A stretch of DNA of 64,000 nucleotides, from positions 248,001 through 312,000 of the forward strand of contig NZ_FREZ01000003.1 of the NCBI RefSeq assembly GCF_900143525.1, given 5' to 3'. The notes below the pieces were generated by a model. It did no database searches, was not told the origin of the DNA, and saw nothing but the letters and a program-made list of their open reading frames with translations. Positions 43,497 to 53,263 of the stretch are shown piece by piece. Numbering within the stretch: the first letter of the stretch is position 1; each line of letters opens with the position of its first letter. Both the position numbers and the translations under genes were made by a program. Origin of the DNA: Ruegeria sp. Alg231-54. Its GTDB lineage: Bacteria > Pseudomonadota > Alphaproteobacteria > Rhodobacterales > Rhodobacteraceae.

Positions 43497-44569
43497 TGTG
43501 CCCGCTCCTCGCTTGCGATCCAGCCGTCGCGATAGACGCGCGATTGTTCAGGTTTGAATTGCAGGAAGACTTGCGATCCCGGTTCCGGAACACTGTGTTC
43601 AGTTACTGCTTTTAGGGCCGTGTTACCTACCATGGCGCTTACCACGTAGTGACGGCCAATATCCGAAACCTTTGTCACATGTGCCGGGATACCGGTGTCC
43701 CCGAACCCAACATATTCGGGGCGAATGCCCAGATCGGTGCGACCGCCGTCACCATGGGTCGGACCTTCCAGCATCACTTCGTGGCCTTCGAAAACGGCGC
43801 GGTCGCCCCTAGCTTCACATGGCAAGACGTTCATGCCGGGTGAGCCGATGAAGTGACCAACAAAAGTGTGCTGGGGCCGCTCGAACAGCTCGACAGGTGT
43901 GCCGATCTGAACCACTTCGCCGTCTTGCATCACGACCACTTCGTCCGCGAAGGTCAGCGCCTCGGTCTGATCGTGGGTCACGTAAATCATCGTGGCTTTG
44001 ACGCGCTGATGCAGTTCCTTCAGTTTCGACCGCAGTTTCCATTTCAGGTGAGGGTCGATCACAGTCAGCGGTTCGTCGAACATCACCGCATTCACGTCAT
44101 CACGCACCAAACCGCGCCCCATCGAGATCTTCTGTTTGTTGTCCGGGCTAAGGCCCGACGCGCGGGTTTTCAGCAACTCGGTGACGTCCAGCATCTCGGC
44201 AATCTCATCGACGCGGCGTTTGATTGTCGCGGCGTCGACCCCCCGGTTTTTCAGCGGAAAAGCCAGGTTTTCACCCACGGTCATCGTGTCGTAGATCACT
44301 GGAAACTGGAACACCTGCGCGATATTGCGTTGATCGGGCGGCAAGGCAGTCACGTCGCGGTCATCGAACAGGATCTGCCCCTCAGACGGTGTCAGAAGGC
44401 CGGAAATGATGTTCAGCAACGTGGACTTCCCACAGCCGGACGGCCCTAACAGGGCATAAGCTCCACCATCTCGCCAGGTCACGTCGATTTCCTTCAGCGC
44501 GTAGTCATCCGGGCCTTTTGGCGTCGGCATATAGCTGTGTTTGAGGTTTGAAAGCTTGATCTGTGCCAT
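43493..44569 (-). CDS. glpT: Glycerol ABC transporter ATP-binding protein GlpT
   Basis: This 358-residue ATPase has a C-terminal TOBE-type regulatory domain. Walker A is GPSGCGKSTLL, the Q-loop is VFQFPVIYDTMTVGENLAF, Walker B is AVMFDEPLTVIDPHLKW and the H-loop is YVTHDQTEALTFADEV. The signature position reads LSPDNKQKISMGRGLV instead of LSGGQ. This variant occurs in GlpT-like ATPases, and the partner GlpS has a normal signature, so the pair is asymmetric. It starts 1 bp after the GlpS stop. Confidence 0.88.
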   Translation of the reverse strand: MAQIKLSNLKHSYMPTPKGPDDYALKEIDVTWRDGGAYALLGPSGCGKSTLLNIISGLLTPSEGQILFDDRDVTALPPDQRNIAQVFQFPVIYDTMTVGENLAFPLKNRGVDAATIKRRVDEIAEMLDVTELLKTRASGLSPDNKQKISMGRGLVRDDVNAVMFDEPLTVIDPHLKWKLRSKLKELHQRVKATMIYVTHDQTEALTFADEVVVMQDGEVVQIGTPVELFERPQHTFVGHFIGSPGMNVLPCEARGDRAVFEGHEVMLEGPTHGDGGRTDLGIRPEYVGFGDTGIPAHVTKVSDIGRHYVVSAMVGNTALKAVTEHSVPEPGSQVFLQFKPEQSRVYRDGWIASEERAQ

Positions 44570-44570
44570 G

Positions 44571-45620
44571 TCAGGCTACCCTTTTGCCGTCTTGGCCGAA
44601 ATACCGGCAATGGGCCGGGTTCATGAAAAAACGATGGTCTTCGCCCACCTGATAGGGGTGTACACCAGCTGCCAAAGAGACCCACGCATCGTCCCCATGC
44701 TGAAAATGAGCGCTGGAATCCGACCCTGACAATTCGGTTACAATCACCCGACCGGTCAGTTCCACATCCGCATCCGAGGTGCGGATTGGTGTCACTCGGT
44801 GCGGCCGCACTGCGACCATGTACTCGCCATCGGTCATATCCGCGACCTGCCAGCCACCTCCACCCGCCAATCGCGCTTGTGCGCCGGACACGGTGACGCG
44901 GGCCACATTGATCGGCGGGTCTGAGAACACGCGCGCAGCGGCAATATTCTCAGGGTTGCGATAGATATCAGCAGTCGGGCCGAATTGCGTAACGCGACCG
45001 TCTTCCATAAGGGCGGTATACCCACCCAAAAGCAGCGCCTCTTCGGGTTCCGAGGTGGCGTAAACCACCACCGCCCCACGACCGGCAAACAGGTCGGGTA
45101 GTTGCTCGCGCAGTTCTTCGCGCAGCTTGTAATCCAGGTTGGCCAACGGTTCATCGAGGAACACGGCTCGGCTTTCTTTTGCGATGGCACGGGCCAACGC
45201 GGTACGTTGTTGTTGGCCGCCTGACAACTCATGCGGTCGACGATGCAACATAGGGCGCAGTTGCAGCAAGTCGGCGGCCTCTTCCACGCGCCCTTCAATC
45301 TCGGATTTCGCCATCCCAGCCACACGCAACGGCGAGGCGATGTTGTCAAAAACAGTCATATGCGGATAGTTCACGAAGAACTGGTGCACGAGGCTGATCT
45401 GCCGCTTTTGCGTGTTCAGCCTTGTGACGTCCTGCCCGTCCATCAGCACCTTGCCGGAGGCGACCGGGTCCAGCCCGGCCATCATCTTGATCAGAGAGGT
45501 TTTGCCCGATCCCGTCGCGCCCAGCAGCACATTGAAATGGCCGGTTTGCAGCGTCAGGGTCGTGGGCTTGATATGGATAACGTTGCCGACGCGTTTGGTG
45601 GCATCTTGTAGTTCGATCAT
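44571..45620 (-). CDS. glpS: Glycerol ABC transporter ATP-binding protein GlpS
   Basis: This is a 349-residue ATPase. Walker A is GATGSGKTSLIK, the signature is LSGGQQQRTALARAIA, and Walker B is AVFLDEPLANLDYKLR. The H-loop position reads YATSEPEEALLLG, with Ser where the conserved His is expected; together with the altered signature in GlpT this suggests one canonical and one degenerate ATP site per heterodimer. The ATG at 45620 is 82 bp after the binding-protein stop; the frame is open to 45818 but the extension lies inside the upstream gene and is basic and low-complexity. Confidence 0.88.
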   Translation of the reverse strand: MIELQDATKRVGNVIHIKPTTLTLQTGHFNVLLGATGSGKTSLIKMMAGLDPVASGKVLMDGQDVTRLNTQKRQISLVHQFFVNYPHMTVFDNIASPLRVAGMAKSEIEGRVEEAADLLQLRPMLHRRPHELSGGQQQRTALARAIAKESRAVFLDEPLANLDYKLREELREQLPDLFAGRGAVVVYATSEPEEALLLGGYTALMEDGRVTQFGPTADIYRNPENIAAARVFSDPPINVARVTVSGAQARLAGGGGWQVADMTDGEYMVAVRPHRVTPIRTSDADVELTGRVIVTELSGSDSSAHFQHGDDAWVSLAAGVHPYQVGEDHRFFMNPAHCRYFGQDGKRVA

Positions 45621-45702
45621 GTCCGTGGGTTCCGGTTCTTCAGTGCGTCGCACTGGTCTTGAGGTGGGGATGCCTGAAACGGCATCCCCGGGTTTCAATG
45701 GC

Positions 45703-47442
45703 TTACTGAGACTGCCAGCGCTGAACCAGTTCGTCGTAGTTGACGGTCTGGCCCTGCGGCTTTTCGTTCTCGAGCTTGGCTTTGGGCGAGCCTGCTTTTT
45801 CCAACCAGAACGACGCATCCTGCGGTTCGTTCAAGCGGGGACCACAGCCACCGTAGACACCAGCACTTTCATCCGCGGCCTGCATGCGGGCCATGGTGAT
45901 GTCCATCTCTTCGGCCAGACGGTCCATCGCCTCTTGCGGGGTGAAGGCACCCGAGTTCACGTCACCGATCTGCTGCCACCAGATCTGGGCCAGCTTCGGA
46001 TAGTCCGGCACGTTGATACCGGTCGGCGACCATGCCACACGGTCAGGCGAGCGGTAGAACTCGACCAGACCACCCAGCTTAGGTGCGCGCTCGGTGAACG
46101 ACTCGTGGTTGACCGAGCTGTCGCGGATGAAGGTCAGACCCACGTGGGACTTCTTCACATCGACGGTCTTGGAGGTCACGAACTGAGCATAGAGCCAAGC
46201 CGCCTGAGCACGATCCGCAGGGGTCGACTTCAGGAATGTCCAGGAACCCACGTCCTGATACCCGACCTTCTGGCCATCTTCCCAATAGGGGCCGTGCGGG
46301 CTGGGTGCCATCCGCCAAAGCGGCGTGCCTTCGTCATCCACGGTGTTGTTGCCCTCGGACTTGGGCTTCACCATGTCTGCGGTAAAGGCGGTGTACCAGA
46401 AGATCTGCTGGGCCACGTTGCCCTGGCTAAGCGCCGGCAGTGACTGGTAGAAGTCATAAGAAGCCGCACCCGGAGGTGCATAGTTCCGCAGCCATTCATC
46501 CCACTTACGGATCGCATAGACCGCGGCCGGACCGTTGGCCGCACCACCGCGTGATACGGATGCACCAACGGGGTTACAGGTTCCTGCTTCCATGCGGATG
46601 CCCCATTCGTCGACGGGGATACCGTTTGGCTCGCCTTTATCACCTGCACCAGCCATCGACAGCCATGCATCAGTCATACGCCAACCTAGGTCGGGCGCAC
46701 GCTTGCCGTAATCCATGTGACCATAGATCGTGGTGCCGTCGACTTCTTTCACGTCGTTGGTGAAGAAATCTGCGATGTCCTCGTAAGCTGACCAGTTGAC
46801 CGGAACACCCAGATCATAGCCGTACTTCTCTTTGAACGCGGCTTTGTTGGCCTCATCATCGAACCAGTCCTTGCGGAACCAATAGAGGTTTGCGAACTGC
46901 TGATCCGGCAGCTGATACAGCTTGCCGTCCGGACCGGTGGTGAACTGAATGCCCATGAAATCATCCAGATCCAGCGTCGGTGAGGTCGTACCGGCCCAGT
47001 CGCCACCCATCATATCGGTCAGCGGATAGGCCAGCTGCAAACGCGAATGCGTGCCGATCAGGTCACTGTCGTTGACATAGCCGTCGTACAGGTTCCGGCC
47101 TGTCTGCAACTGGGTCTGAACCGCCTGAACCACTTCGCCCTCACCAAGGATCTGGTGATTGACCTTGATACCGGTGATTTCCTCGAACGCCTTGGTCAGG
47201 ACCTCGGATTCGTAGGAATGGGTCGGAATGCCTTCGGACAGGACGTTGATTTCCATGCCAGCATAAGGCTGTGCAGCTTCGATGAACCACTGCATTTCCG
47301 ACATCTGTTCGTCTTTCGACAAGGTCGATGGCTGGAATTCATCGTCGATCCAACGTTGTGCTGCGGCTTCGTCGGCCCAAACGGGACCGTGCCCCGCAAT
47401 GACGGCAACAGCCGCCACTGCGGAAAGTAGATGTCTCCGCAT
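45703..47442 (-). CDS. glpV: Glycerol ABC transporter substrate-binding protein GlpV
   Basis: This is a 579-residue periplasmic binding protein, long for its class, as is usual for GlpV. The signal peptide is MRRHLLSAVAAVAVIAGHGPVWA. The mature protein begins DEAAAQRWIDDEFQPSTLS and contains NVLSEGIPTHSYESEVLTKAFEEITGIKVNHQILGEGEVV, as in SBP_bac_1 proteins. It is the first gene of the operon, with a strong GGGAGGAAAG box before the ATG. Glycerol as ligand follows from similarity of the whole operon to the R. leguminosarum glpSTPQUV system; glpD and glpK are not in the window. Confidence 0.88.
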   Translation of the reverse strand: MRRHLLSAVAAVAVIAGHGPVWADEAAAQRWIDDEFQPSTLSKDEQMSEMQWFIEAAQPYAGMEINVLSEGIPTHSYESEVLTKAFEEITGIKVNHQILGEGEVVQAVQTQLQTGRNLYDGYVNDSDLIGTHSRLQLAYPLTDMMGGDWAGTTSPTLDLDDFMGIQFTTGPDGKLYQLPDQQFANLYWFRKDWFDDEANKAAFKEKYGYDLGVPVNWSAYEDIADFFTNDVKEVDGTTIYGHMDYGKRAPDLGWRMTDAWLSMAGAGDKGEPNGIPVDEWGIRMEAGTCNPVGASVSRGGAANGPAAVYAIRKWDEWLRNYAPPGAASYDFYQSLPALSQGNVAQQIFWYTAFTADMVKPKSEGNNTVDDEGTPLWRMAPSPHGPYWEDGQKVGYQDVGSWTFLKSTPADRAQAAWLYAQFVTSKTVDVKKSHVGLTFIRDSSVNHESFTERAPKLGGLVEFYRSPDRVAWSPTGINVPDYPKLAQIWWQQIGDVNSGAFTPQEAMDRLAEEMDITMARMQAADESAGVYGGCGPRLNEPQDASFWLEKAGSPKAKLENEKPQGQTVNYDELVQRWQSQ

Positions 47443-47999
47443 CTCTTTCCTCCCAAAAAATTATGGTTTTCCGGCGCAAACCGGATAGCAGACAGCATCA
47501 GCGATTTTCTGCGCACCTGTCAAACTAAATTTTTAGTAAATAGATAAATCTAGCGCAACTTTTTGATAGTATTATATTTTTTAGAAAACTAGCGTATCTA
47601 CCAACGACAGGATAGTGCCCGATCATCGTGAAAATCATCCTGCGGGAAGAATGCTTAAGCTGACAAAAACCTTTGTCGAGGATATGAAACCGTTCACGAT
47701 ACATATCGACTGCTTCACCACACACACGAGCCAACAGAAGACGCCATTCTCATCTGGATCTCACGGTAAAACGCGCGAAAATTAATAGGAAAGAATAGTT
47801 CGATAGCGACACAAAACGACGGTGCAGCGCAATCATGTCGCGTTGTCGCTTGGCAGGATGGCAGCATACGGCCTTATCAATTCAATTCGCGGAATTTTCG
47901 ATGACTCTGTCGACGGTTTTCCGAAAAATGCCTTATCGCGGTGGCCAAGCTCCGCCGCACGATCGTGAACCGCGCTCTGACTATGCACAGGACAAATCT
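47443..47999. other. Intergenic region between divergent glpV and aminotransferase genes
   Basis: This 557-bp region has an AT-rich core at 47520-47600 and must carry the glp operon promoter. On the minus strand TATAAT lies at 47571-47576, but a matching -35 is not clear. A 69-codon open frame on the minus strand (47525-47734) has no ribosome site or recognisable sequence. An upstream extension of the aminotransferase frame (47835-47999) is unlike the family. Confidence 0.45.
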
Positions 48000-49259
48000 A
48001 TGATCCAAGACAACCCTGCCCTCATCGACGCCATCCGCGACCGGTTCGCCCATGTTGGCACTTGCCCGTTTCAGGGGGAACGCATCTTTTTCGAGAATGC
48101 GGGCGGAGCACTTACATTGAAATCCGTCGCTGAAACCTCGGCTTTCTATGCAGCAATCCCGGACAATCCCGGGCGCATAAATCCGGCAGGTCAGGGAACC
48201 CAAGGCGTTATTAACAAGGCCAAGGACGACCTGGCCGTGTTCATGAACGCATCTTCCGGGCAGTTCTTCGCAGGTGAAAGCGGAACCGAGTTGCTGTTTC
48301 GCATGATCCGCACCGCGTGTCTGGTCGCCCCCAAAGGGTCAAAAGTGATAGGTTCATCCATCGAGCACCCGGCCACCCGAAGCGCAGCACACCGTTGGGC
48401 TGAAATCGCAGGGCTGGAGTATGTGAATGTGCCCCACGGCAACGACACCGGATTGGTGACGGCCGATGACTATACCGCGCTGATGACGCCAGATGTCGTA
48501 GTGGCAACGATCCTGCATGCGTCGCCCGTGACAGGCATGGGCATGGACGTAGCTGCGATTTCCGCGGCGATCCGCTCAGTGGCACCAGATTGTTTGATCA
48601 TCGTCGACGGCATTCAGCACGCAGCCCACGGGCAACTGGACCTGGATGGCTATAATGTCGATGGCTACGCGATCTCGCCCTATAAAGTGTTTTCGCGTCA
48701 CGGATATGGCATCGCCTGGATTTCTGACAAACTCAGCGCTTTGCCGCATGACATGTTGGTCGACGCACCCGCAACCGGGTGGGAGTTCGGGACCCGCGAT
48801 ACGGGATCGTATGCAACCGTATCAGACGTAGTAGCGTATTTTGACTGGCTCGGTGGCGAAGTTTCGGATGAGACCGAGCCGCGCAAGCGGATCGAGGCTG
48901 CGGGTCGCGCCATTTACGCCTATGAGACCCACCTGACCAATACTGCCATTAATGGCACAGGCAATCTGCCTGGGCTGCGCGATATGGATCACGTGACCGT
49001 TCTGGCGGGTGCCGACAACCCGGCCCGCGAAGGGCTGGTGTCGGTCGTGATCAAGGAGCGGGCATCCGAAGATGTGGTCGAGATATTGAATCAACAAGGC
49101 ATTCGTACCCATACGCGAAAGGCCGACCACTATTCCGGCAACGTCCTTGCACCGCTCGGCCTGTCGGATTGCATCCGCATTTCCTTCTGTCACTACAACA
49201 CGGAACAGGAAATCGCCCGTCTGCTTGGGGCCATCAAGGTATTGGGTGAAAACGGCTGA
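48000..49259 (+). CDS. Class V aminotransferase (cysteine desulfurase-like fold)
   Basis: This is a 419-residue PLP enzyme of the aminotransferase class V/IscS fold. The PLP-binding Asp and the His that follows are in IIVDGIQHAAHGQLDLDG (Asp203, His207), and the Schiff-base Lys is in YAISPYKVFSRHG (Lys229). The N-terminal FFENAGGALTLKSVAE, GESGTELLF and SSIEHPATRSAAHRWAEIAG fit the group. No active-site Cys loop typical of a cysteine desulfurase is evident, so transamination, isopenicillin-N-epimerase-like or desulfurase activity cannot be separated. The ATG at 48000 (MIQDNPALID) gives the normal N-terminus. It stands alone, divergent from the glycerol operon. Confidence 0.85.
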   Translation: MIQDNPALIDAIRDRFAHVGTCPFQGERIFFENAGGALTLKSVAETSAFYAAIPDNPGRINPAGQGTQGVINKAKDDLAVFMNASSGQFFAGESGTELLFRMIRTACLVAPKGSKVIGSSIEHPATRSAAHRWAEIAGLEYVNVPHGNDTGLVTADDYTALMTPDVVVATILHASPVTGMGMDVAAISAAIRSVAPDCLIIVDGIQHAAHGQLDLDGYNVDGYAISPYKVFSRHGYGIAWISDKLSALPHDMLVDAPATGWEFGTRDTGSYATVSDVVAYFDWLGGEVSDETEPRKRIEAAGRAIYAYETHLTNTAINGTGNLPGLRDMDHVTVLAGADNPAREGLVSVVIKERASEDVVEILNQQGIRTHTRKADHYSGNVLAPLGLSDCIRISFCHYNTEQEIARLLGAIKVLGENG

Positions 49260-50215
49260 CGGGCTGGTGAACATAAACGAGCGCGCCGCGTTCTGCCGCG
49301 CGTCCGAGCGCCGTCAGAATCGCAGCAAAGACACGATCGGCGTCAGCACGATGATGGCCCTGGTGAACCTTTGCGAACACACCAAATGTCAGCGCAATCT
49401 TGCAATCCGCTTTAGCCGGGCAACGATCCTTGCATCACGTTTCCGTGACAGCCTGCCCAACAATTTTCCACACGTTTCCGCTGCAACTCTGTCATCCAGT
49501 TGTCGGGTTACATCATCGGTCAGGTGAACATTGCCCGAGTCATCCCCAATCCGTTGAAGGTTTGAGCAAGTGAGCGCAAAAAGCCTGAAACCTGCCCCAA
49601 AGTTGAACAGCATTGTTGGCCCACCGCGGACCGCCTAGTCGGCCGAGACAACGCCTTTGGGTTCAGCACACCCAGTGACGAAGAGCATTGTCCGTTTTCC
49701 AGGTCAGGTACTGTTCAAGTGTCCAGCTCGTTGAAGCCACCATTGTATCGGTCACATCGACGTCACTAAGCGCAACTATGCTTATCCCCGCGCTATTGCT
49801 TGTAACACAATAGCCGCCTGTCTCGGACCCGAAGTTCCATTCAAAATAGGGTTTGCCATCCAGACAATTGACCGCACGAAACGGATCAATAAGCCCCATT
49901 GTATCGGCGAGGTTAAAGCTGGACGCGACCATGACAAGAACGCGGCTTAGGGCCTGAGGTACTTGTCATGTGGACTCTGTCCCGAATGCGCTATTTGAAG
50001 GTCAGGGGAGTATCCCTTCACTCAACGTGCGAGTTAATGCTAATAAACCATAGTGAAAACGCCGATTTCGAAGCTCGGTCGGCGGCATATGGACCATCCG
50101 CGACGACATGTGTTTCCACTGTTGGGACATCAGTCTAGGATGCGCGCGAATGCTAGCCCATTCGAAACCCGAGCAACAAACACGAGAAGCTTCGTTCGTG
50201 AATATTAAGAACCAC
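49260..50215. other. Mostly non-coding region before the second T1SS module
   Basis: This 956-bp stretch shows several short open frames on both strands with no recognisable domains. Only the minus-strand frame at 49663-49932 has protein-like composition and is listed separately. The region may contain decayed genes and the promoter of the T1SS operon; no tRNA or clear repeat was found. Confidence 0.4.
49663..49932 (-). CDS. Hypothetical 89-residue protein
   Basis: This open frame encodes MVASSFNLADTMGLIDP, then CLDGKPYFEWNFGSETGGYC and VALSDVDVTDTMVASTSWTLEQYL, ending HWVC. The composition is that of a real protein (few Arg/Ser-rich artefacts, balanced hydrophobic residues), but I do not recognise a family and there is no strong ribosome site. 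It could be a small protein or the last part of a decayed gene. Confidence 0.35.
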   Translation of the reverse strand: MVASSFNLADTMGLIDPFRAVNCLDGKPYFEWNFGSETGGYCVTSNSAGISIVALSDVDVTDTMVASTSWTLEQYLTWKTDNALRHWVC

Positions 50216-51937
50216 ATGGCAGCACAGCCAAGACGTGAAATGCAATCGGCGCGCAACCAGGGGATCACGTTCCTGGTGCTGGCGTTTTTGTTTAGTATCT
50301 TTGTCAACTTACTGATGCTGACCGGGCCTTTGTTCATGTTGCAGGTCTATGATCGCGTTCTTGGGTCCCGAGCGGTAGAAACGTTGGCTGCGCTGTTTTT
50401 GCTGGTGGCACTTTTGTACGGCCTTATGGCCATGCTCGATTTCGCGCGGGGCCGAATTGTGGCCCGTTTCGGTGCGCGATTTCAGTCGCAGTTGGACGAA
50501 CGCGTCTTTGATGCGACCCTGCGCCGATCGCTGCACCCGCACGCCCGGGCTGCGCCCGCAACAGCGTTGCGCGATCTGGAATCAATCCAAAACCTGTGTT
50601 CTTCTCCGGTTCTGCTGGCCATCATGGACATACCTTGGACGCCTATCTTTATTGCCGCAATTTTTCTGTTCCATCCGCTTCTGGGTTGGCTGGCTGTTGG
50701 CGGTGGCTCGCTTTTGGTTGTGATCGCGTTGCTGAACCAATTACTGACTCGTCGCAAGGTCGCTTTGGCGCAAACCGCGTCGGCAAAAGCCAACATCTTT
50801 TCCGAACATGCCCGACAGGCAGCCGAAGTCGTACGCTCGCAAGGCATGCAAGAGGACATCACGCGTAGATGGCAGCGTCAACGAACAGACGCCTTGAAAC
50901 AAACAATCGCCGCCAGTGACTGGACCGGCAGCTTTACGTCAGTGACGAAATCGCTGCGGCTGTTTTTGCAATCTGCAATGCTGGCACTTGGGGCATTGCT
51001 GGTTCTGCGTAACGAACTGACACCCGGCGCGATGATCGCGGGATCAATCCTACTGGGCCGCGCTTTGGCTCCTGTTGAACAGGTCGTTGGGCAATGGGCT
51101 GTCGTTGAACGTGCCCGAACTGCGTGGACCTCGTTGAGCCGGTTTTTGGATGCCACGCCGCCGGAAGCACAGCGCACCAAGCTGCCTGTGCCCCAGGCAC
51201 GGCTAACAGCCAAGGGCCTGACAGTCATCCCGCCAGGAGCGGATACTCCAACCCTGCGTAACGTCTCATTGAACCTTGAGCCGGGGCGGGCACTTGGTGT
51301 CATCGGAAAAAGCGGGTCAGGAAAATCCACTTTGGCCAAAGCGCTTTTGGGTATCTGGCATCCTGCTGCAGGCGAGATCCGGTTGGGAGGCGCAACGCTA
51401 GATCAATATGATCCAACTGATCTTGGTCAGCATATCGGATACCTGCCGCAGGAAGTTACGCTATTCAACGGAACTGTCGCCGAAAACATCGCGCGCATGT
51501 CGGAATACCCAAACCCTGAAGCTGTTGTAGCAGCAGCCAAAAAGGCCAATGCGCATGAGCTGATTCTGACGCTGGAAAAAGGCTACGATACCATTCTGGA
51601 AGGCAATGACAGTCAGCTGTCAGGCGGTCAGAAGCAGCGGATCGCGCTCTCGCGCGCGCTGTACGGAGACCCCGTTTTGTTGATCCTGGACGAACCGAAC
51701 TCGGCGCTGGATGCCGATGGAACCGAGGCGCTGAACGCCGCTGTCCGCGATCTTAAGGCCGCGGGAAAGTCTACGATCATTATGACGCACCGTCCCCAAG
51801 CGATCTCGGAATGTGATGATCTTGCGGTTGTCGAACGAGGACAGGTTGTCAAATCCGGCCCAAGGGATGAGGTTTTGGGCGCAGTCGTTCAAAATGCCGG
51901 ATCGATCAAGCGCAACCTTAGCAAGGCTAGCAACTGA
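50216..51937 (+). CDS. Type I secretion ABC permease/ATPase, PrtD family (module 2)
   Basis: This is a 573-residue PrtD-type exporter. Membrane helices lie at about residues 18-290, beginning ITFLVLAFLFSIFVNLLMLTGPLFMLQVYDRVLG. The nucleotide-binding domain has Walker A GKSGSGKST (364-372), the signature LSGGQKQRIALSRALYGDP and Walker B LLILDEPNSALDADG. The ATG at 50216 is used; a GTG at 50198 with GAGAAG upstream is an alternative, and the frame continues to 50108 without family sequence. It overlaps the adaptor gene by one base. It is a paralogue of the exporter at 11096-12853. Its cargo is not obvious: the only adjacent RTX-like gene is the convergent, truncated RTX-dockerin gene. Confidence 0.92.
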   Translation: MAAQPRREMQSARNQGITFLVLAFLFSIFVNLLMLTGPLFMLQVYDRVLGSRAVETLAALFLLVALLYGLMAMLDFARGRIVARFGARFQSQLDERVFDATLRRSLHPHARAAPATALRDLESIQNLCSSPVLLAIMDIPWTPIFIAAIFLFHPLLGWLAVGGGSLLVVIALLNQLLTRRKVALAQTASAKANIFSEHARQAAEVVRSQGMQEDITRRWQRQRTDALKQTIAASDWTGSFTSVTKSLRLFLQSAMLALGALLVLRNELTPGAMIAGSILLGRALAPVEQVVGQWAVVERARTAWTSLSRFLDATPPEAQRTKLPVPQARLTAKGLTVIPPGADTPTLRNVSLNLEPGRALGVIGKSGSGKSTLAKALLGIWHPAAGEIRLGGATLDQYDPTDLGQHIGYLPQEVTLFNGTVAENIARMSEYPNPEAVVAAAKKANAHELILTLEKGYDTILEGNDSQLSGGQKQRIALSRALYGDPVLLILDEPNSALDADGTEALNAAVRDLKAAGKSTIIMTHRPQAISECDDLAVVERGQVVKSGPRDEVLGAVVQNAGSIKRNLSKASN

Positions 51938-53250
51938 TGCAGGACAAAACAAATAATCCGCGCCCTGTATGGCGCATTACGATCCCTGCCCTGGTCGGAT
52001 TTGCGGCCCTTGGCATCCTTGTTGGCGGTTTGGGTGTTTGGGCAGTCAACACGCGTTTGGCCGGTGCCATTATCTCTCAGGGCATTATCGAGGTCGAAAG
52101 CAACCGTCAGGTGATTGAACACCCCGACGGCGGCGTTGTTGGTGAGATCTATGTGCGCGATGGCGATGCCGTCACCAGCGGCGAATTGCTGCTGCGGTTG
52201 GATGATACGTTTCTGTCGTCCGAGAAAACCATTGTTGAAGCCCAGCTTTTCGAACTGCTGGCCCGCCGGGCCCGTTTGGAAGTCGAGCGCGATGGCGCAA
52301 ATGCCGAAGCTTTGGCCGCCCGGTTGGCTGAGATTCAGCAACAGGAAAACATCGACCCTGATCTGATCGCCGGTCAGCAACGCCTGTTCGAGGCGCGATT
52401 GAATACATTGGACCAGCAAACTGAGCAACTGGGCAAACAGACCGTTCAAATCGAAAGTGAAATCGACGGTACCGAAGCGCAGCTTGTCTCGTTGCGGCGT
52501 CAGGTTGAATTGATCCAAACCGAACTGGACGATCAGCAAAGCTTGCTTCAGCGCGGCCTCACTCAGGCCAGTCGTGTTTCAGCCCTGCAACGCGAAGAGG
52601 CAAGCCTGACCGGGGATATTGGTCGCCTGGAAGCCGCGGCTGCTCGTCTGGGAGGCGAGATTTCAGCGACTGAAATCGCGATCGTCGAGCTAGAGGCGAC
52701 GCGGCGAGAAGAGGCCATCACGACCCTGCGTGATATTCAGTCCCAGATTGCTGAATTGGCCGAGCGCCGTCTGTCATTGGACACCCGCCTTTCGCGACTG
52801 GATATCCGCGCCCCGGTTTCGGGAACGGTGTACGGCAGTCAGGTCTTTGCCCTGCAGTCCGTGATCCAACCGGCGGAACCTATGATGTATCTGGTACCGC
52901 AGGATACGCCCCTGGTCGTCGCCGCGCGCGTCGATGCAATTCACGTGGACCAGTTGCATGTTGGCCAGCCGGTTTTGTTGCGGTTTCCCGCGTTCAATCA
53001 GCGTGAAACGCCTGAAATTGACGGACAGGTTATGAATGTCTCGGCTGATACGTTTACCGACGAAAACACCGGCCAGACATTCTATCGCGCCGAAGTCGTT
53101 CCACAAGACGGGCAAGTTGATCGTCTGAAAGGGCAGGAACTGCTGCCCGGCATGCCAGTGGAAACGTTGATCAAGACGGACGAACGTACGCCAATGTCTT
53201 ATTTGGTCAAACCACTGGCAGATTACTTCAACCGGGCGTTCCGAGAGTGA
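51937..53250 (+). CDS. Type I secretion periplasmic adaptor, HlyD/PrtE family (module 2)
   Basis: This is the 437-residue membrane-fusion partner of the preceding exporter. The transmembrane helix is PALVGFAALGILVGGLGVWAVNT (about residues 13-35), then EVESNRQVIEHPDGGVVGEIYVRDGDAV, a long coiled-coil hairpin at about 100-290, and LDIRAPVSGTVYGSQVFALQSVIQ. The C-terminus PMSYLVKPLADYFNRAFRE is standard for the family. The ATG shares one base with the exporter stop (TGATG). A strand switch follows 13 bp after its stop. Confidence 0.93.
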   Translation: MQDKTNNPRPVWRITIPALVGFAALGILVGGLGVWAVNTRLAGAIISQGIIEVESNRQVIEHPDGGVVGEIYVRDGDAVTSGELLLRLDDTFLSSEKTIVEAQLFELLARRARLEVERDGANAEALAARLAEIQQQENIDPDLIAGQQRLFEARLNTLDQQTEQLGKQTVQIESEIDGTEAQLVSLRRQVELIQTELDDQQSLLQRGLTQASRVSALQREEASLTGDIGRLEAAAARLGGEISATEIAIVELEATRREEAITTLRDIQSQIAELAERRLSLDTRLSRLDIRAPVSGTVYGSQVFALQSVIQPAEPMMYLVPQDTPLVVAARVDAIHVDQLHVGQPVLLRFPAFNQRETPEIDGQVMNVSADTFTDENTGQTFYRAEVVPQDGQVDRLKGQELLPGMPVETLIKTDERTPMSYLVKPLADYFNRAFRE

Positions 53251-53263
53251 CCGCCCGGTCGCA

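Noticed and set aside
45412..46443. 343-codon plus-strand frame inside the glycerol operon
   Set aside because: It is antisense to GlpS and GlpV, has Arg/Leu/His-rich shadow composition and no recognisable domain.
47525..47734. 69-codon minus-strand frame upstream of glpV
   Set aside because: It lies in the probable glp promoter region, lacks a ribosome site and has no recognisable sequence.
49260..49660. Possible decayed gene downstream of the aminotransferase
   Set aside because: Short frames on both strands show no domain or motif that I can name, so no feature was assigned.
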